Below are positions 54,126 to 63,074 of a DNA stretch of 64,000 nt, piece after piece. Position 1 is the first letter of the stretch. Each line of letters begins with the position of its first letter. Origin of the DNA: Lachnospiraceae bacterium. Lineage in GTDB: Bacteria > Bacillota > Clostridia > Lachnospirales > Lachnospiraceae. The notes beneath the pieces are model-generated. The model had not been told where the DNA came from, ran no database searches, and was given only the letters and a program-made list of their open reading frames with translations. The translations under genes were made by a program, and so were the position numbers. Where the stretch lies: assembly GCA_015057425.1 (NCBI GenBank), contig SVEL01000001.1, forward strand, positions 1 through 64,000, read 5' to 3'.

Positions 54126-55382
54126 TCATTTAACTATAACCCTAAATACCTTATCATCTGCTTCTATTGTCATCTCTTTTCCGTACTTTGCAAGTGTCCT
54201 GCGTACATTTTCTACACCAAGTCCATGCTCTCCGGACTCTGTTTTGGTTGTTTTCAGTCTGTCATCTTCTTTTCGAAGATTACCGTCATATATATTTTCC
54301 AAAGTAAGCTTTATTCCATCTTTTCCGGCATACATTTTCAGAAATATATCGCAATCGTCCATAATTTCATTACCGGCACAATTAAAGACACTATACTGCG
54401 AATTATCGCATGATAACTTGGCATTTCCTGCCGCTCTTATAGCATTATCCATAAGATTTCCCATAACACATACGATATCTTCTGTAGCCATGGCAACTTC
54501 ATTTTCTATCTCAGATATTATTTTTACATTTATACACTTTTCTTCAGCAAGTCTTTTCTTTTCACAGAGCATACTTTCTATAATTTTTGACCGATCTCCC
54601 ATACTTTCATAGATAGCCCCAAGTTCACTTTTCATACGGCTTATTTTCTCACCATACAATTTTTCTTTTTCACTAAGCTGACGTTCAAATATATCTGTAT
54701 TCTTACAATATGTTTCTTCCACATATTTTTTAACAAGCCTGCTGTCTCTTTCATATATCTTCCTGTTAAATACCCATACAAAACCAATTGCAAGTAAAAC
54801 GTATATAAGCAAACCATATATTACACTGTGGCGCATATACCCTTCACTGCTAAACACGCCCCTTCCTACCGCATATATAATAAGCAGTGTAGATGTACCC
54901 ATTATTACCGAAAGTTCAACTCCTCCTATACTGTACATCTGTTGCTGACGCTTTTTGTCTACTCCGATAAATATAAGACATGCAACTTCGACAATCACAA
55001 GGTAAACTCCATAATATATAACTACGGACAATATATCCGTTCCGGTTTTCAAAGTATTACCTGCAAGCATATAGATAACATATCCTACAGCCATACCTAT
55101 CATACAAAACACATTGAACCACAGATAAGCATATATCTTTTTCATAACTTTTCCGTCTGTGAATACAAATATTATAATAAGTTCAAGCACAATTTGTAAA
55201 ACATCAAAAAAGCTTTCATATATGCTATATACAGGCAGAATTATACCTGCGTGCGAAAGCATAATAAACACAAAAAGATACTTTTTACTTCTCTTACTGC
55301 TTTCTGTTGCTGTGGCGTAAAATTCCGCACTTATGTATGAAACTATGAGAAAAAATATTATTTTTATAAATATCTTCTCCAC
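54126..55382 (-). CDS. AgrC-like (GHKL) sensor kinase lacking the phospho-acceptor His
   Basis: About six N-terminal membrane helices (1-210) and a coiled cytosolic linker precede a GHKL ATPase domain with an intact N-box (MGNLMDNAIRAAG, ~306) and G-box (EHGLGVENVRRTL, ~383). The place of the H-box in this family (RHDxxNH) reads MKSELGAIYESMGDR with no His anywhere between the helices and the N-box. It is predicted to bind ATP but not to carry the phosphate. The adjacent protein at 55395 has the opposite defect. Confidence 0.85.
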   Translation of the reverse strand: MEKIFIKIIFFLIVSYISAEFYATATESSKRSKKYLFVFIMLSHAGIILPVYSIYESFFDVLQIVLELIIIFVFTDGKVMKKIYAYLWFNVFCMIGMAVGYVIYMLAGNTLKTGTDILSVVIYYGVYLVIVEVACLIFIGVDKKRQQQMYSIGGVELSVIMGTSTLLIIYAVGRGVFSSEGYMRHSVIYGLLIYVLLAIGFVWVFNRKIYERDSRLVKKYVEETYCKNTDIFERQLSEKEKLYGEKISRMKSELGAIYESMGDRSKIIESMLCEKKRLAEEKCINVKIISEIENEVAMATEDIVCVMGNLMDNAIRAAGNAKLSCDNSQYSVFNCAGNEIMDDCDIFLKMYAGKDGIKLTLENIYDGNLRKEDDRLKTTKTESGEHGLGVENVRRTLAKYGKEMTIEADDKVFRVIVK

Positions 55383-55394
55383 TTCTACCTCCGA

Positions 55395-56198
55395 TTATCT
55401 TATCTCATAAAGCCCCGCCGCTACTATTTTATCCCGATTATGCGACACCATAAATGTTCCGTTATTTTTCTCTGCAAGCCAATTAAGGAATATGTAATCC
55501 GTCTTGTCCGGCCTTTTTTGATTCTTATAACTCTCACATTTATATACTATATATGATTTTCCGTCATCTTCCTTTATCCCGAGCTTTATACGTAATCTGC
55601 CGTCCTTTGCCACACATTCTTTTAGGTTTTCCATAAGCAATTTCAGTAAAATACAAAAGTCTTCATAATTTTCTATATTTTGTCTGTTTAACATTATGTC
55701 TGTTTCATATGCTATGTCTTTATTACTTACCGACTCTAATATATCTTCTATAGCTATATCAAGAACCGGATGGAGACAATATCTGAACCTGTCCTTATTA
55801 AGTTCATCAGATATCTTATACACTCTTTCGATAACTTCCGTATCTGCTATATCTTCTGCCATATTTTCAACCGTCTGTACGTGATTTGCAAAGTCGTGAC
55901 GCAAAAAAGAAATATTTTTCCTGTGTTCTGCCAGTCTTTCATACAACTTAAGACTATAACCGTCTCCAAGTTTTTTGTCAGACTTACAGGCATCACCATC
56001 AGTAAAAATATCTCTTACTCTATATAAGCATACTCCACTATAACCAAGTAAAATTATGCCAAGTATGAAGAATATAACAGATTCAATATTATCATCAAAT
56101 ATGCCTTCTGCCGCACTAACTGCCATAGTCGATACAGCCACTGCCAATATTAATATATAGATAAATATTAAATATGTCGATTTTCTTATTTTTCTCAT
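55395..56198 (-). CDS. AgrC-like kinase with H-box but degenerate ATPase domain
   Basis: Two membrane helices (about 8-28, 40-60) precede FLRHDFANHVQTVENM, the canonical HPK10-type H-box with phospho-acceptor His near residue 100. The ATPase part is short: the N-box reads KLLMENLKECV, keeping one Asn, and no GxGxG loop is present before the end (NNGTFMVSHNRDKIVAAGLY). It has no large sensor region. It lies 12 bp upstream of the 54126 kinase gene and 10 bp downstream of a LytTR regulator gene. Confidence 0.83.
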   Translation of the reverse strand: MRKIRKSTYLIFIYILILAVAVSTMAVSAAEGIFDDNIESVIFFILGIILLGYSGVCLYRVRDIFTDGDACKSDKKLGDGYSLKLYERLAEHRKNISFLRHDFANHVQTVENMAEDIADTEVIERVYKISDELNKDRFRYCLHPVLDIAIEDILESVSNKDIAYETDIMLNRQNIENYEDFCILLKLLMENLKECVAKDGRLRIKLGIKEDDGKSYIVYKCESYKNQKRPDKTDYIFLNWLAEKNNGTFMVSHNRDKIVAAGLYEIR

Positions 56199-56208
56199 AT
56201 GCCACCCG

Positions 56209-56925
56209 TTATAAAATATCTAACAGCGCCTCTTTTACGTTATTTTTAAACTTACGGCTCACCTGAATCTCTGTGCCGTCACGCAAACAACATTTGCTGC
56301 CATTATAATATCTGATTTTCTCCAGATTTATTATATAACTTTTATGGCTTTGAATAAAGTCTTTTCCGAACTTTTCTAAAATATTACTAAGCTTGTCTAT
56401 TGTAACTATTTCGTCCTTCGTCGTATGTATCTTTACATACCTTCCCTGACTTTCAGCATATCTTATCTCTCTTAAAGGGATTCTGTATATGGAATCAATT
56501 GCTTTTATCGAAACAATTTTATCTTTTTCTTTTTCAATAAACTTTCTTGCTTTATCAAGTGCATTATACACACTACTTTTTCTTATAGGCTTAATTATCG
56601 TGTATATTGGATTAACATCAAACAATCTTTCCTGCATGGATGACTTTCCCGTACAAAAGATAAATTTGTCGCAATAATCTGAAGTTACAAACTCCTTTGC
56701 AATATCTATACCATCTACTTTGCCGGTCTCGTCTATGTTGATATCCATTATTACTACATCCGGGCGCATCTTCCCGTTCTCGGCATAATTACACAACTCA
56801 AGTGCATTTAAAAAGGTTTTCACATCATTGCTTTCATCTGACACATATTCATCAATATAAGCAACAACCTCTTTTCTTAACTTTTCCAACGCAACTTTAT
56901 CATCGTCACAAATAATTACTCTCAT
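56209..56925 (-). CDS. LytTR-family response regulator 2
   Basis: Receiver domain with ICDDD (acidic pocket), VVIMDINID (phospho-acceptor Asp ~53) and IIKPIRK (conserved Lys), then a LytTR DNA-binding domain (IYRIPLREIRYAESQGRYVK and FIQSHKSYIINLEKI). Start chosen at ATG 56925 (MRVIICDDD). Unlike regulator 1 its promoter region (TATAAT near 56960) has no phased TTTTGACA repeats. Confidence 0.94.
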   Translation of the reverse strand: MRVIICDDDKVALEKLRKEVVAYIDEYVSDESNDVKTFLNALELCNYAENGKMRPDVVIMDINIDETGKVDGIDIAKEFVTSDYCDKFIFCTGKSSMQERLFDVNPIYTIIKPIRKSSVYNALDKARKFIEKEKDKIVSIKAIDSIYRIPLREIRYAESQGRYVKIHTTKDEIVTIDKLSNILEKFGKDFIQSHKSYIINLEKIRYYNGSKCCLRDGTEIQVSRKFKNNVKEALLDIL

Positions 56926-57028
56926 CCCAATTTTATCCCTTTTGTAAAAATATTCATAATTATACAATTTTTAACTGATTTTTTTACTTTTAGACACCAA
57001 ATGTCTTTTTAAGGGAACGAATTGCACA

Positions 57029-57736
57029 TCAGAAGCAATTGTTACATACTTTTTCCTGTATTTCTTTCTTTAATCTTCTTGAAAGCGGTATATATTCACC
57101 TGTGTAAAGTTCAATCTGAAGTTTATCTATCTTCTTAATTCTTTCCGGATTGACCAAATAACTTCTATGACATCTAATCAGTCTGTCGTTATTGGCTTCA
57201 GCCACGCTTGTAAATGATGCTCTGAACTTATACATTCCGTCGTCCGTATATAAAACAACGTTTTTTCCGGACGCTTCAACATATCTGATACTTCTCTTTC
57301 TTATACGGTAAAACACCTCATCTATTTTAAATGAAAATATTTTATCATCATTTTGGTTCCTGTACTCCATTAATTTATTAAGTACTTTCGCGACTTTCTG
57401 TTCATTTATCGGTTTAAATACAAAATATATAGGATTAGCATCAAATATATCTGATGCATATTCAGGATATCCCGTTATAAACACACACGCAAGTCCTTTG
57501 TCTTTTTCCTGAAGGCTTTTTGCTATTTCAATACCGTTATGTTCTTTTAACTTTATATCCATAAAAATAACGTCTGCATGGTTTCCATCTTCCATAAATG
57601 AATATAGACACATAACATCCGTAAAAGACCTGATATTTATATTGATATTTTTTTCATTTGCATCAAACCATTTCTTTACATATTTCTCAAGACTGTTGCA
57701 AACCGACTTATTGTCATCAACTATTAAAATATTCAT
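57029..57736 (-). CDS. LytTR-family response regulator 1
   Basis: Receiver domain with IVDDN, VIFMDIKLKEHNGIE (phospho-acceptor Asp) and FKPINEQ, then a LytTR domain (FYRIRKRSIRYVEASGKNVV and RCHRSYLVNPERIKKI). Start at ATG 57736 after GAGGAG. It is the first gene of the signalling set, and its own promoter bears the phased repeats (57770-57832), so autoregulation is likely. The gap to regulator 2 is about 100 bp. Confidence 0.95.
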   Translation of the reverse strand: MNILIVDDNKSVCNSLEKYVKKWFDANEKNININIRSFTDVMCLYSFMEDGNHADVIFMDIKLKEHNGIEIAKSLQEKDKGLACVFITGYPEYASDIFDANPIYFVFKPINEQKVAKVLNKLMEYRNQNDDKIFSFKIDEVFYRIRKRSIRYVEASGKNVVLYTDDGMYKFRASFTSVAEANNDRLIRCHRSYLVNPERIKKIDKLQIELYTGEYIPLSRRLKKEIQEKVCNNCF

Positions 57737-57769
57737 AACAATTCTCCTCAATACCGTTATTTTTGCATT

Positions 57770-57832
57770 ATTATAACATTTTTATCATCAATTTTTCCCA
57801 TTATGTAAAAACAAGTCCAAAAAACGTCAAAA
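57770..57832 (-). promoter_or_regulatory. LytTR regulator promoter with 21-bp-phased repeat
   Basis: On the minus strand TTTTGACG (57825-57832) and TTTTTACA (57804-57811) are 21 bp apart, then 28 bp, then TATAAT (57770-57775). The start codon is 34 bp after the -10. The layout is identical to the surface-protein promoter. Confidence 0.7.
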
Positions 57833-57837
57833 CAAAC

Positions 57838-57867
57838 ACAGAGCTGTGCATCTCTACACAACTCTGT
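57838..57867 (-). terminator. Terminator overlapping the GGDEF stop codon
   Basis: ACAGAG-TGTG pairs with CACA-CTCTGT with one unpaired base on each side; on the minus strand GTTTGTTTT follows and runs into the regulator's operator. The stem covers the last codons of the GGDEF gene. Confidence 0.75.
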
Positions 57868-59122
57868 CTCTTCCGCCTTGTTTACCTTTATATAAAAGTT
57901 CGTCTGCTCTTGCGATGGCTTCAGAGTAATTCATGTTCATATCGGCCTGCTTTACGCCAAAGGTCATGGTAACATTAAACTTCACACCATCTGAACTAAA
58001 TGTTTTTGACTTTATATCTTCTCGTACTTTTTCCATTATTTCCATAGTTTCAGCCTTATTGATACCTTCAAATATCATAAGGAACTCTTCACCACCCCAA
58101 CGGATAAGTACACCTTTTCCTTCTATTCCATCTGAAATTGTCTGAGCCACGCTTCTAAGAACTACGTCGCCTGTTTCATGGCCATATGTGTCATTGACCT
58201 TCTTAAAGAAATCGATATCTCCAAGCACAACGCTGACAACTCCGTCACTTTCACGAAGTTTCTCAAAGACTTTTCTGATTCTTTTTGTACCGGCTTTTCT
58301 GTTAAGAACGCCTGTAAGTTCGTCTATTTCTACAAGAGTTCTGATGGACTGTTGCATCTTCTCTGCATTACGGGCCATTTCTCCAAGTTCATTATTTCTC
58401 TTTAAGTCAGAATCAAGCTGTCTGCATGTAAGGTCACCTGATGCAATCCTTGCAAGAAAATGCTGAATTCGTCTGATATTCTCGACTATATGTCTTGCAT
58501 ATCCTACACTGAACGCACCTGTTATTACCATCATACATGTTGCCAAAAGTATTATAGGAAGTATAGCCTTAAACACTGCCGTGTCCACCTGACTTGCAGA
58601 CTTCATAACAGCTATCATCCCCACAACTTCACCATCATCCATAATCGGACTATACACAGCAACATAATCTGAATCTCTGATTAATATATTATCATAAAAC
58701 TTAGTTTCCTTATTCTTATATATCTCATAAGATATTCTTGATGGAATTTCTGTTCCTATATGTCTTCTGCCAACACTGTCTCTAAGTGTTGTTATGTATC
58801 TCTTTTTTCCGTAAATTATCGAAATATCTACGCCAAACTTTGTTTTAATATCGTCGACTATGGAATAATCCAAAGAAATATTATGCTCACCCTTAAAGAT
58901 AACTTCTTTGTCTTCATCAACAGAAAAGTTACCTTCATACTTTGTGTCATAGATTTCTTCTATCGCATACACGATTTGTTCCATTTCGACTTTAATTTCA
59001 TTGTGCGTCATATCTTCGATATGCCCTGCTGTAAATGCAATCATTATTGCCGTATATACAATAATAGGTATAATCGTCATAAGAAGAAATGAAAAGTAAA
59101 GTCCCTTCTTTTTATTCTTCAT
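57854..59122 (-). CDS. Membrane diguanylate cyclase (Cache-HAMP-GGDEF)
   Basis: An N-terminal membrane helix, an extracellular Cache-like sensor (about 30-185), a second helix (~188-208), a HAMP region and a GGDEF domain with RWGGEEFL, so it should make c-di-GMP. The inhibitory RxxD site usually five residues upstream is not present (EGKGVLI), so product inhibition may be weak. Its ATG overlaps the 3' end of rpe by 11 bases, which places a c-di-GMP enzyme in the prkC operon. Confidence 0.93.
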   Translation of the reverse strand: MKNKKKGLYFSFLLMTIIPIIVYTAIMIAFTAGHIEDMTHNEIKVEMEQIVYAIEEIYDTKYEGNFSVDEDKEVIFKGEHNISLDYSIVDDIKTKFGVDISIIYGKKRYITTLRDSVGRRHIGTEIPSRISYEIYKNKETKFYDNILIRDSDYVAVYSPIMDDGEVVGMIAVMKSASQVDTAVFKAILPIILLATCMMVITGAFSVGYARHIVENIRRIQHFLARIASGDLTCRQLDSDLKRNNELGEMARNAEKMQQSIRTLVEIDELTGVLNRKAGTKRIRKVFEKLRESDGVVSVVLGDIDFFKKVNDTYGHETGDVVLRSVAQTISDGIEGKGVLIRWGGEEFLMIFEGINKAETMEIMEKVREDIKSKTFSSDGVKFNVTMTFGVKQADMNMNYSEAIARADELLYKGKQGGRDRVV

Positions 59123-59783
59123 CCTTTATGTACTCCTGAAAAATCTCATGGAAACGTCTTACATTTTCCTGTCTGTCACCTTTAAAAACAGATGAACCTG
59201 CAACCACGATATTTGCACCTGCTTCAATTATCTGTCTGACATTGTCAAGCGTTATACCACCATCTACTTCTATATCAGTCTTTAATCCCTTGCTGTCCAA
59301 AAGAGTTCTAAGCTCTGAAATTCTTCTTGTAGAACTGTCTATATACTTCTGTCCGCCAAATCCCGGATTAACAGTCATTATCAGTATACAGTCAACAGTT
59401 TCAAGAACTTCCCTTATAAGATAAAGTGGGGATGCCGGACTAAGAACTACGCCTGCTTTACATCCGCATTCATGGATTTTATCAATTGTCTTACTAAGGT
59501 CAAAACAAGCCTCTGCATGAACGCTTATAACATCTGCACCGGCTTTTGCAAATTTATCAATGTATCTGATAGGTTCTTTTATCATCAGATGCACATCAAA
59601 AACCTTATCTGTACATTTTCTTACAGACTTTATTACCGGCATACCTATAGACAAGCTTGGAACAAACATACCATCCATTACATCAAGATGAATATATTCC
59701 GCTCCTGCTTTATCAACTTCTTTAATTTCCTCTCCCAATTTGGAAAAATCACATGCAAGCACAGATGGTGCTAATATATACAT
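59112..59783 (-). CDS. rpe: Ribulose-phosphate 3-epimerase
   Basis: Rpe interconverts ribulose 5-phosphate and xylulose 5-phosphate. LAPSVLACDFSKLGEEIKEV, HLDVMDGMFVPSLSIG, MTVNPGFGGQKYI and EVDGGITLDNV hold the metal and catalytic Asp/His residues. Length 223 aa is standard. Confidence 0.97.
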   Translation of the reverse strand: MYILAPSVLACDFSKLGEEIKEVDKAGAEYIHLDVMDGMFVPSLSIGMPVIKSVRKCTDKVFDVHLMIKEPIRYIDKFAKAGADVISVHAEACFDLSKTIDKIHECGCKAGVVLSPASPLYLIREVLETVDCILIMTVNPGFGGQKYIDSSTRRISELRTLLDSKGLKTDIEVDGGITLDNVRQIIEAGANIVVAGSSVFKGDRQENVRRFHEIFQEYIKDEE

Positions 59784-59801
59784 AAGCTTTCCTCTCTCTC
59801 A

Positions 59802-60680
59802 TCAGTATTTACGTTTATTTTTTATTTCTTCAAAAAGCAACAGATAATTTTCATATCTGCTCTTAGATATTTCTCCGTTTTCTACTGCCTTTTTCACTAC
59901 ACATTCCGGTTCATTTATATGAACACACCCATTATATTTACACTTACCTTCCAAAGCAGCAAATTCCTGATAATAAAATCTTAATTGTTCCTTTTCACAT
60001 TCACAAGTATACATAGAACTGAATCCCGGCGTATCCATTACATATGTATCGCCAAAAACATTAAAGATTTCTGTATGTCTTGTAGTGTGCTTACCTCTTT
60101 CAATCTTAAGACTTATCTCTCCGGTCTGTGAATTTGCCTCCGGCATAATAGCATTTAACATTGATGACTTTCCTACGCCTGACGGTCCTGCAAGAGCTGT
60201 GGTTCTGCCTTCCATAATTCTTAAAACTTCATCACATCCCTGTCCCGTCAGTGTACTGGCAAAGAGCACCTGATATCCTGCTTTTACATAGATGTCTTTA
60301 AGTTCTGTCATCTCTTTCTCATCTGCCAAATCTGTCTTATTAAAACAGATAATTGTTTTTACATCACAGCTTTCCATCATTATAAGAAATCTGTCCAGTA
60401 AATTCAGATTTGGCATAGGACTTTTAACTGCAAATACTACTAATGCCTGATCTATATTTGCCACCGCCGGTCTGATAAGCTCATTATTACGCGGAAGAAT
60501 TTCTTCTATGCTACCTAACTTTTTCTCTTCATCGAGAATTTTTATTTCAACATTATCTCCCACTAAAGGCTTCTTATTTTGATATCTGAATATTCCTTTT
60601 GCTTTACATTCGTATATGCCCATATGAACAATATGGACATAATACGAACCTGCTATACCTTTTATAATTTTACCAATCAA
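59802..60680 (-). CDS. rsgA: Ribosome small-subunit-dependent GTPase A
   Basis: RsgA is a late 30S assembly GTPase. It has an OB-fold start, a circularly permuted GTPase domain (FNKTDL before GPSGVGKSSMLNAIMP, then DTPGFSS) and the zinc motif CKYNGCVHINEPECVVK. Length 292 aa is normal. Twelve bases separate it from prkC. Confidence 0.96.
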   Translation of the reverse strand: MIGKIIKGIAGSYYVHIVHMGIYECKAKGIFRYQNKKPLVGDNVEIKILDEEKKLGSIEEILPRNNELIRPAVANIDQALVVFAVKSPMPNLNLLDRFLIMMESCDVKTIICFNKTDLADEKEMTELKDIYVKAGYQVLFASTLTGQGCDEVLRIMEGRTTALAGPSGVGKSSMLNAIMPEANSQTGEISLKIERGKHTTRHTEIFNVFGDTYVMDTPGFSSMYTCECEKEQLRFYYQEFAALEGKCKYNGCVHINEPECVVKKAVENGEISKSRYENYLLLFEEIKNKRKY

Positions 60681-60691
60681 AACATTTCCTC

Positions 60692-63037
60692 TTATGATGA
60701 ACGTGTTGCACCGGTATACAATGTCTTATGTTCAACCGATGTCTGACTGTTAGATGTTTCTGTATCCTCAGCTGTCCCTGTACCCGTTCCCGTACCTGAC
60801 TCTGTAGCTGTTCCTTCAGTCATACTTTCTACTCCGTCTTTAAGATATGACAATGTAATTGTCAATGTAACTTTTGTTCCTGACTCTGCATATACCTTTG
60901 CTTCTATATCACTTGCCTGTGACCAGTCAGTTCTATATGATACACCATCATTTTCATCATATCCTGTAAGTAATGATGTAACATCATCTGTCTGTTTTTC
61001 GCCTGCCGCATTAGTATATTCGAGTTTAGCTGTTATAAATGCAGTTGCTGCTTCTGTATCTGAAAGAGACAGTGACGCAAGCTTACTGCTTATATCACCT
61101 GTCATATTGGTATAATAAAAGAATACTTCTGACTCAATTACAGGAGTTGTGGTTTCTTCTACACCAAGACTTATGGTTACGCTGATTACGTTAGACGTAG
61201 TTGATACATCTATCTGTGTATCTGCAATAATATCCTGCATAATAACCTGACCTGCAGGAACTGTATCGCTGTATACTCTGTTAACAACGTTAATTGCAAG
61301 TCCAAGCTCATTTAATGTCTGTGTAGCCAATTCTTCTGTCATACCAACTACATTTGGTACTATTATCTTCGGATCCTTACCCTGACTTACAACAAGCTTT
61401 ACTTCGCTTCCGTATGGAAGTTCTTTGTCGGCTACAGGTTTTGTCTCAATAACCATACCTGCAGCTATTTCGTCATGAAGTTCGAACTCTGTCTTAACTA
61501 CAAATCCTAAATCTTCAAGAATTTTAACTGCTTCATCCTTTGTCATGGTTAATACATCCGGAACCTTTATGATTTCCGGACCATCACTTACAACTATTGT
61601 AATAGTAATATACTTATCTACTACTGTTCCGGCACTCACACTCTGCTCGATAACCCTGCCTTTATCAACATTATTATTAGTTTCATATTCAACTTTATAA
61701 TAGAGATTATTTTCCTCTATCATAGATATTGCATCACTTTCAAGACGTCCGACAACTGATGGCACAACTGACTGTTTTTCATTGGTTGTTACCTCACTTG
61801 ATGTACCTTCTGTTGAGCTCTGATTCTGACCTGTTGTACCGGAAGGTCTTGTTACTCCCGGTCCTACATTACAACCGTTACATCCGTTGAAGAACTTACT
61901 GAAAATTACTATTGCTGCAATTACAATAACTACTGCCGCTACTATACTTCCGATAGTAACAATCTTATCAAACTTACGGCTCTGACCATCAAATTCATAA
62001 TAATCATCTTCGTATTCGATATCTTCATCTCTTACGTCTATGTCACTTGTATGTCTTGATGGTATAACTGCTATTCCGTCTGTATCGTCATCATTTTCTA
62101 TATCATTTATCAATTCATCAAGTCCTGTATCCTGCTTGATAACATTAACTTCATTTTCCGATATCATAACCATCGGTGAGCTGTTGCCAATAGGTATAAG
62201 CTGTACAAAATCTTCATCCGGTGAAACAAGTGATTTTTTAAGGTCTGCAATAAGCGAAGATACCTTAAGATATCTTCTGTCCGGTTTCTTCTGTGTACAC
62301 TTTTCAACTATCTTTTCTACACTTACAGGTATATTCTGTACAAAGTTTCTCATCGGTGGAATTTCATCCTGTACATGCTGTAAAGCTATTGTAACTGTTG
62401 AATCTCCTTCAAACGGAACTCTTCCTGTAATCATTTCATAAAGTGATATACCAAGTGAATAGATATCACTCTTTTCATCTACGTAACCATTTCTTGCCTG
62501 TTCCGGTGATATATAATGTACCGAGCCCATAGCATTGGAATTGATTGTGTTAGTAGATGCAGCTCTTGCAATACCAAAATCAGTAACTTTTACCTTACCT
62601 TCTCTTGATATCATTATGTTCTGCGGTTTAATATCTCTGTGTATAATATGATTATTATGAGCAGCTTCAATACCCTGAGCAACCTGAACAGCTATACTTA
62701 CCGCTTCCTTAACAGGTAACTGACCTTTTCTGTTAATATATGTCTTTAATGTAATTCCATCGATAAGTTCCATTACGATATAATAGATGCCTTCATCTTC
62801 GCCTACATCAAATATATTAACAATATTAGGATGTGCAAGTCCTGCAGCAGACTGAGCCTCGATTTTAAACTTTGATACAAAGTTCTTATCCTCGCTAAAC
62901 TCCTGCTTTAAAACTTTAATAGCAACAAATCTGCCTAACTTGTGATCCTTTGCTTTATATACGTCTGACATTCCGCCGGAACCGACTTTGTCAATTATTT
63001 CATAACGTTCTCCAATAAACATTCCTTTCTTAACCAT
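60692..63037 (-). CDS. prkC: PASTA-domain Ser/Thr kinase PrkC
   Basis: This membrane kinase senses muropeptides or lipid II and controls growth and wall synthesis. The cytosolic kinase has GSGGMSDVYKAKD (Gly loop), VAIKVLK and HRDIKPQNIM with DFGIA. A membrane helix is at about 358-380, followed by three PASTA domains (about 430-640) and a C-terminal beta-domain and Thr/Ser/Gly-rich tail (about 645-781). The tail is longer than in Bacillus PrkC. Neighbours prpC and rsgA support the name. Confidence 0.96.
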   Translation of the reverse strand: MVKKGMFIGERYEIIDKVGSGGMSDVYKAKDHKLGRFVAIKVLKQEFSEDKNFVSKFKIEAQSAAGLAHPNIVNIFDVGEDEGIYYIVMELIDGITLKTYINRKGQLPVKEAVSIAVQVAQGIEAAHNNHIIHRDIKPQNIMISREGKVKVTDFGIARAASTNTINSNAMGSVHYISPEQARNGYVDEKSDIYSLGISLYEMITGRVPFEGDSTVTIALQHVQDEIPPMRNFVQNIPVSVEKIVEKCTQKKPDRRYLKVSSLIADLKKSLVSPDEDFVQLIPIGNSSPMVMISENEVNVIKQDTGLDELINDIENDDDTDGIAVIPSRHTSDIDVRDEDIEYEDDYYEFDGQSRKFDKIVTIGSIVAAVVIVIAAIVIFSKFFNGCNGCNVGPGVTRPSGTTGQNQSSTEGTSSEVTTNEKQSVVPSVVGRLESDAISMIEENNLYYKVEYETNNNVDKGRVIEQSVSAGTVVDKYITITIVVSDGPEIIKVPDVLTMTKDEAVKILEDLGFVVKTEFELHDEIAAGMVIETKPVADKELPYGSEVKLVVSQGKDPKIIVPNVVGMTEELATQTLNELGLAINVVNRVYSDTVPAGQVIMQDIIADTQIDVSTTSNVISVTISLGVEETTTPVIESEVFFYYTNMTGDISSKLASLSLSDTEAATAFITAKLEYTNAAGEKQTDDVTSLLTGYDENDGVSYRTDWSQASDIEAKVYAESGTKVTLTITLSYLKDGVESMTEGTATESGTGTGTGTAEDTETSNSQTSVEHKTLYTGATRSS

Positions 63038-63074
63038 AAGATATTCGTCCTTTCACATTTCACTTATTAAAGTA

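Noticed and set aside
56989-57012. AGACA/TGTCT hairpin considered as a terminator after LytTR 1
   Set aside because: The stem is only five base pairs and there is no U-run on the minus strand; the two regulators are probably cotranscribed.
56940-57028. Search for the phased TTTTGACA pair in front of LytTR 2
   Set aside because: A TATAAT is present but no octamers occur at the expected distance.
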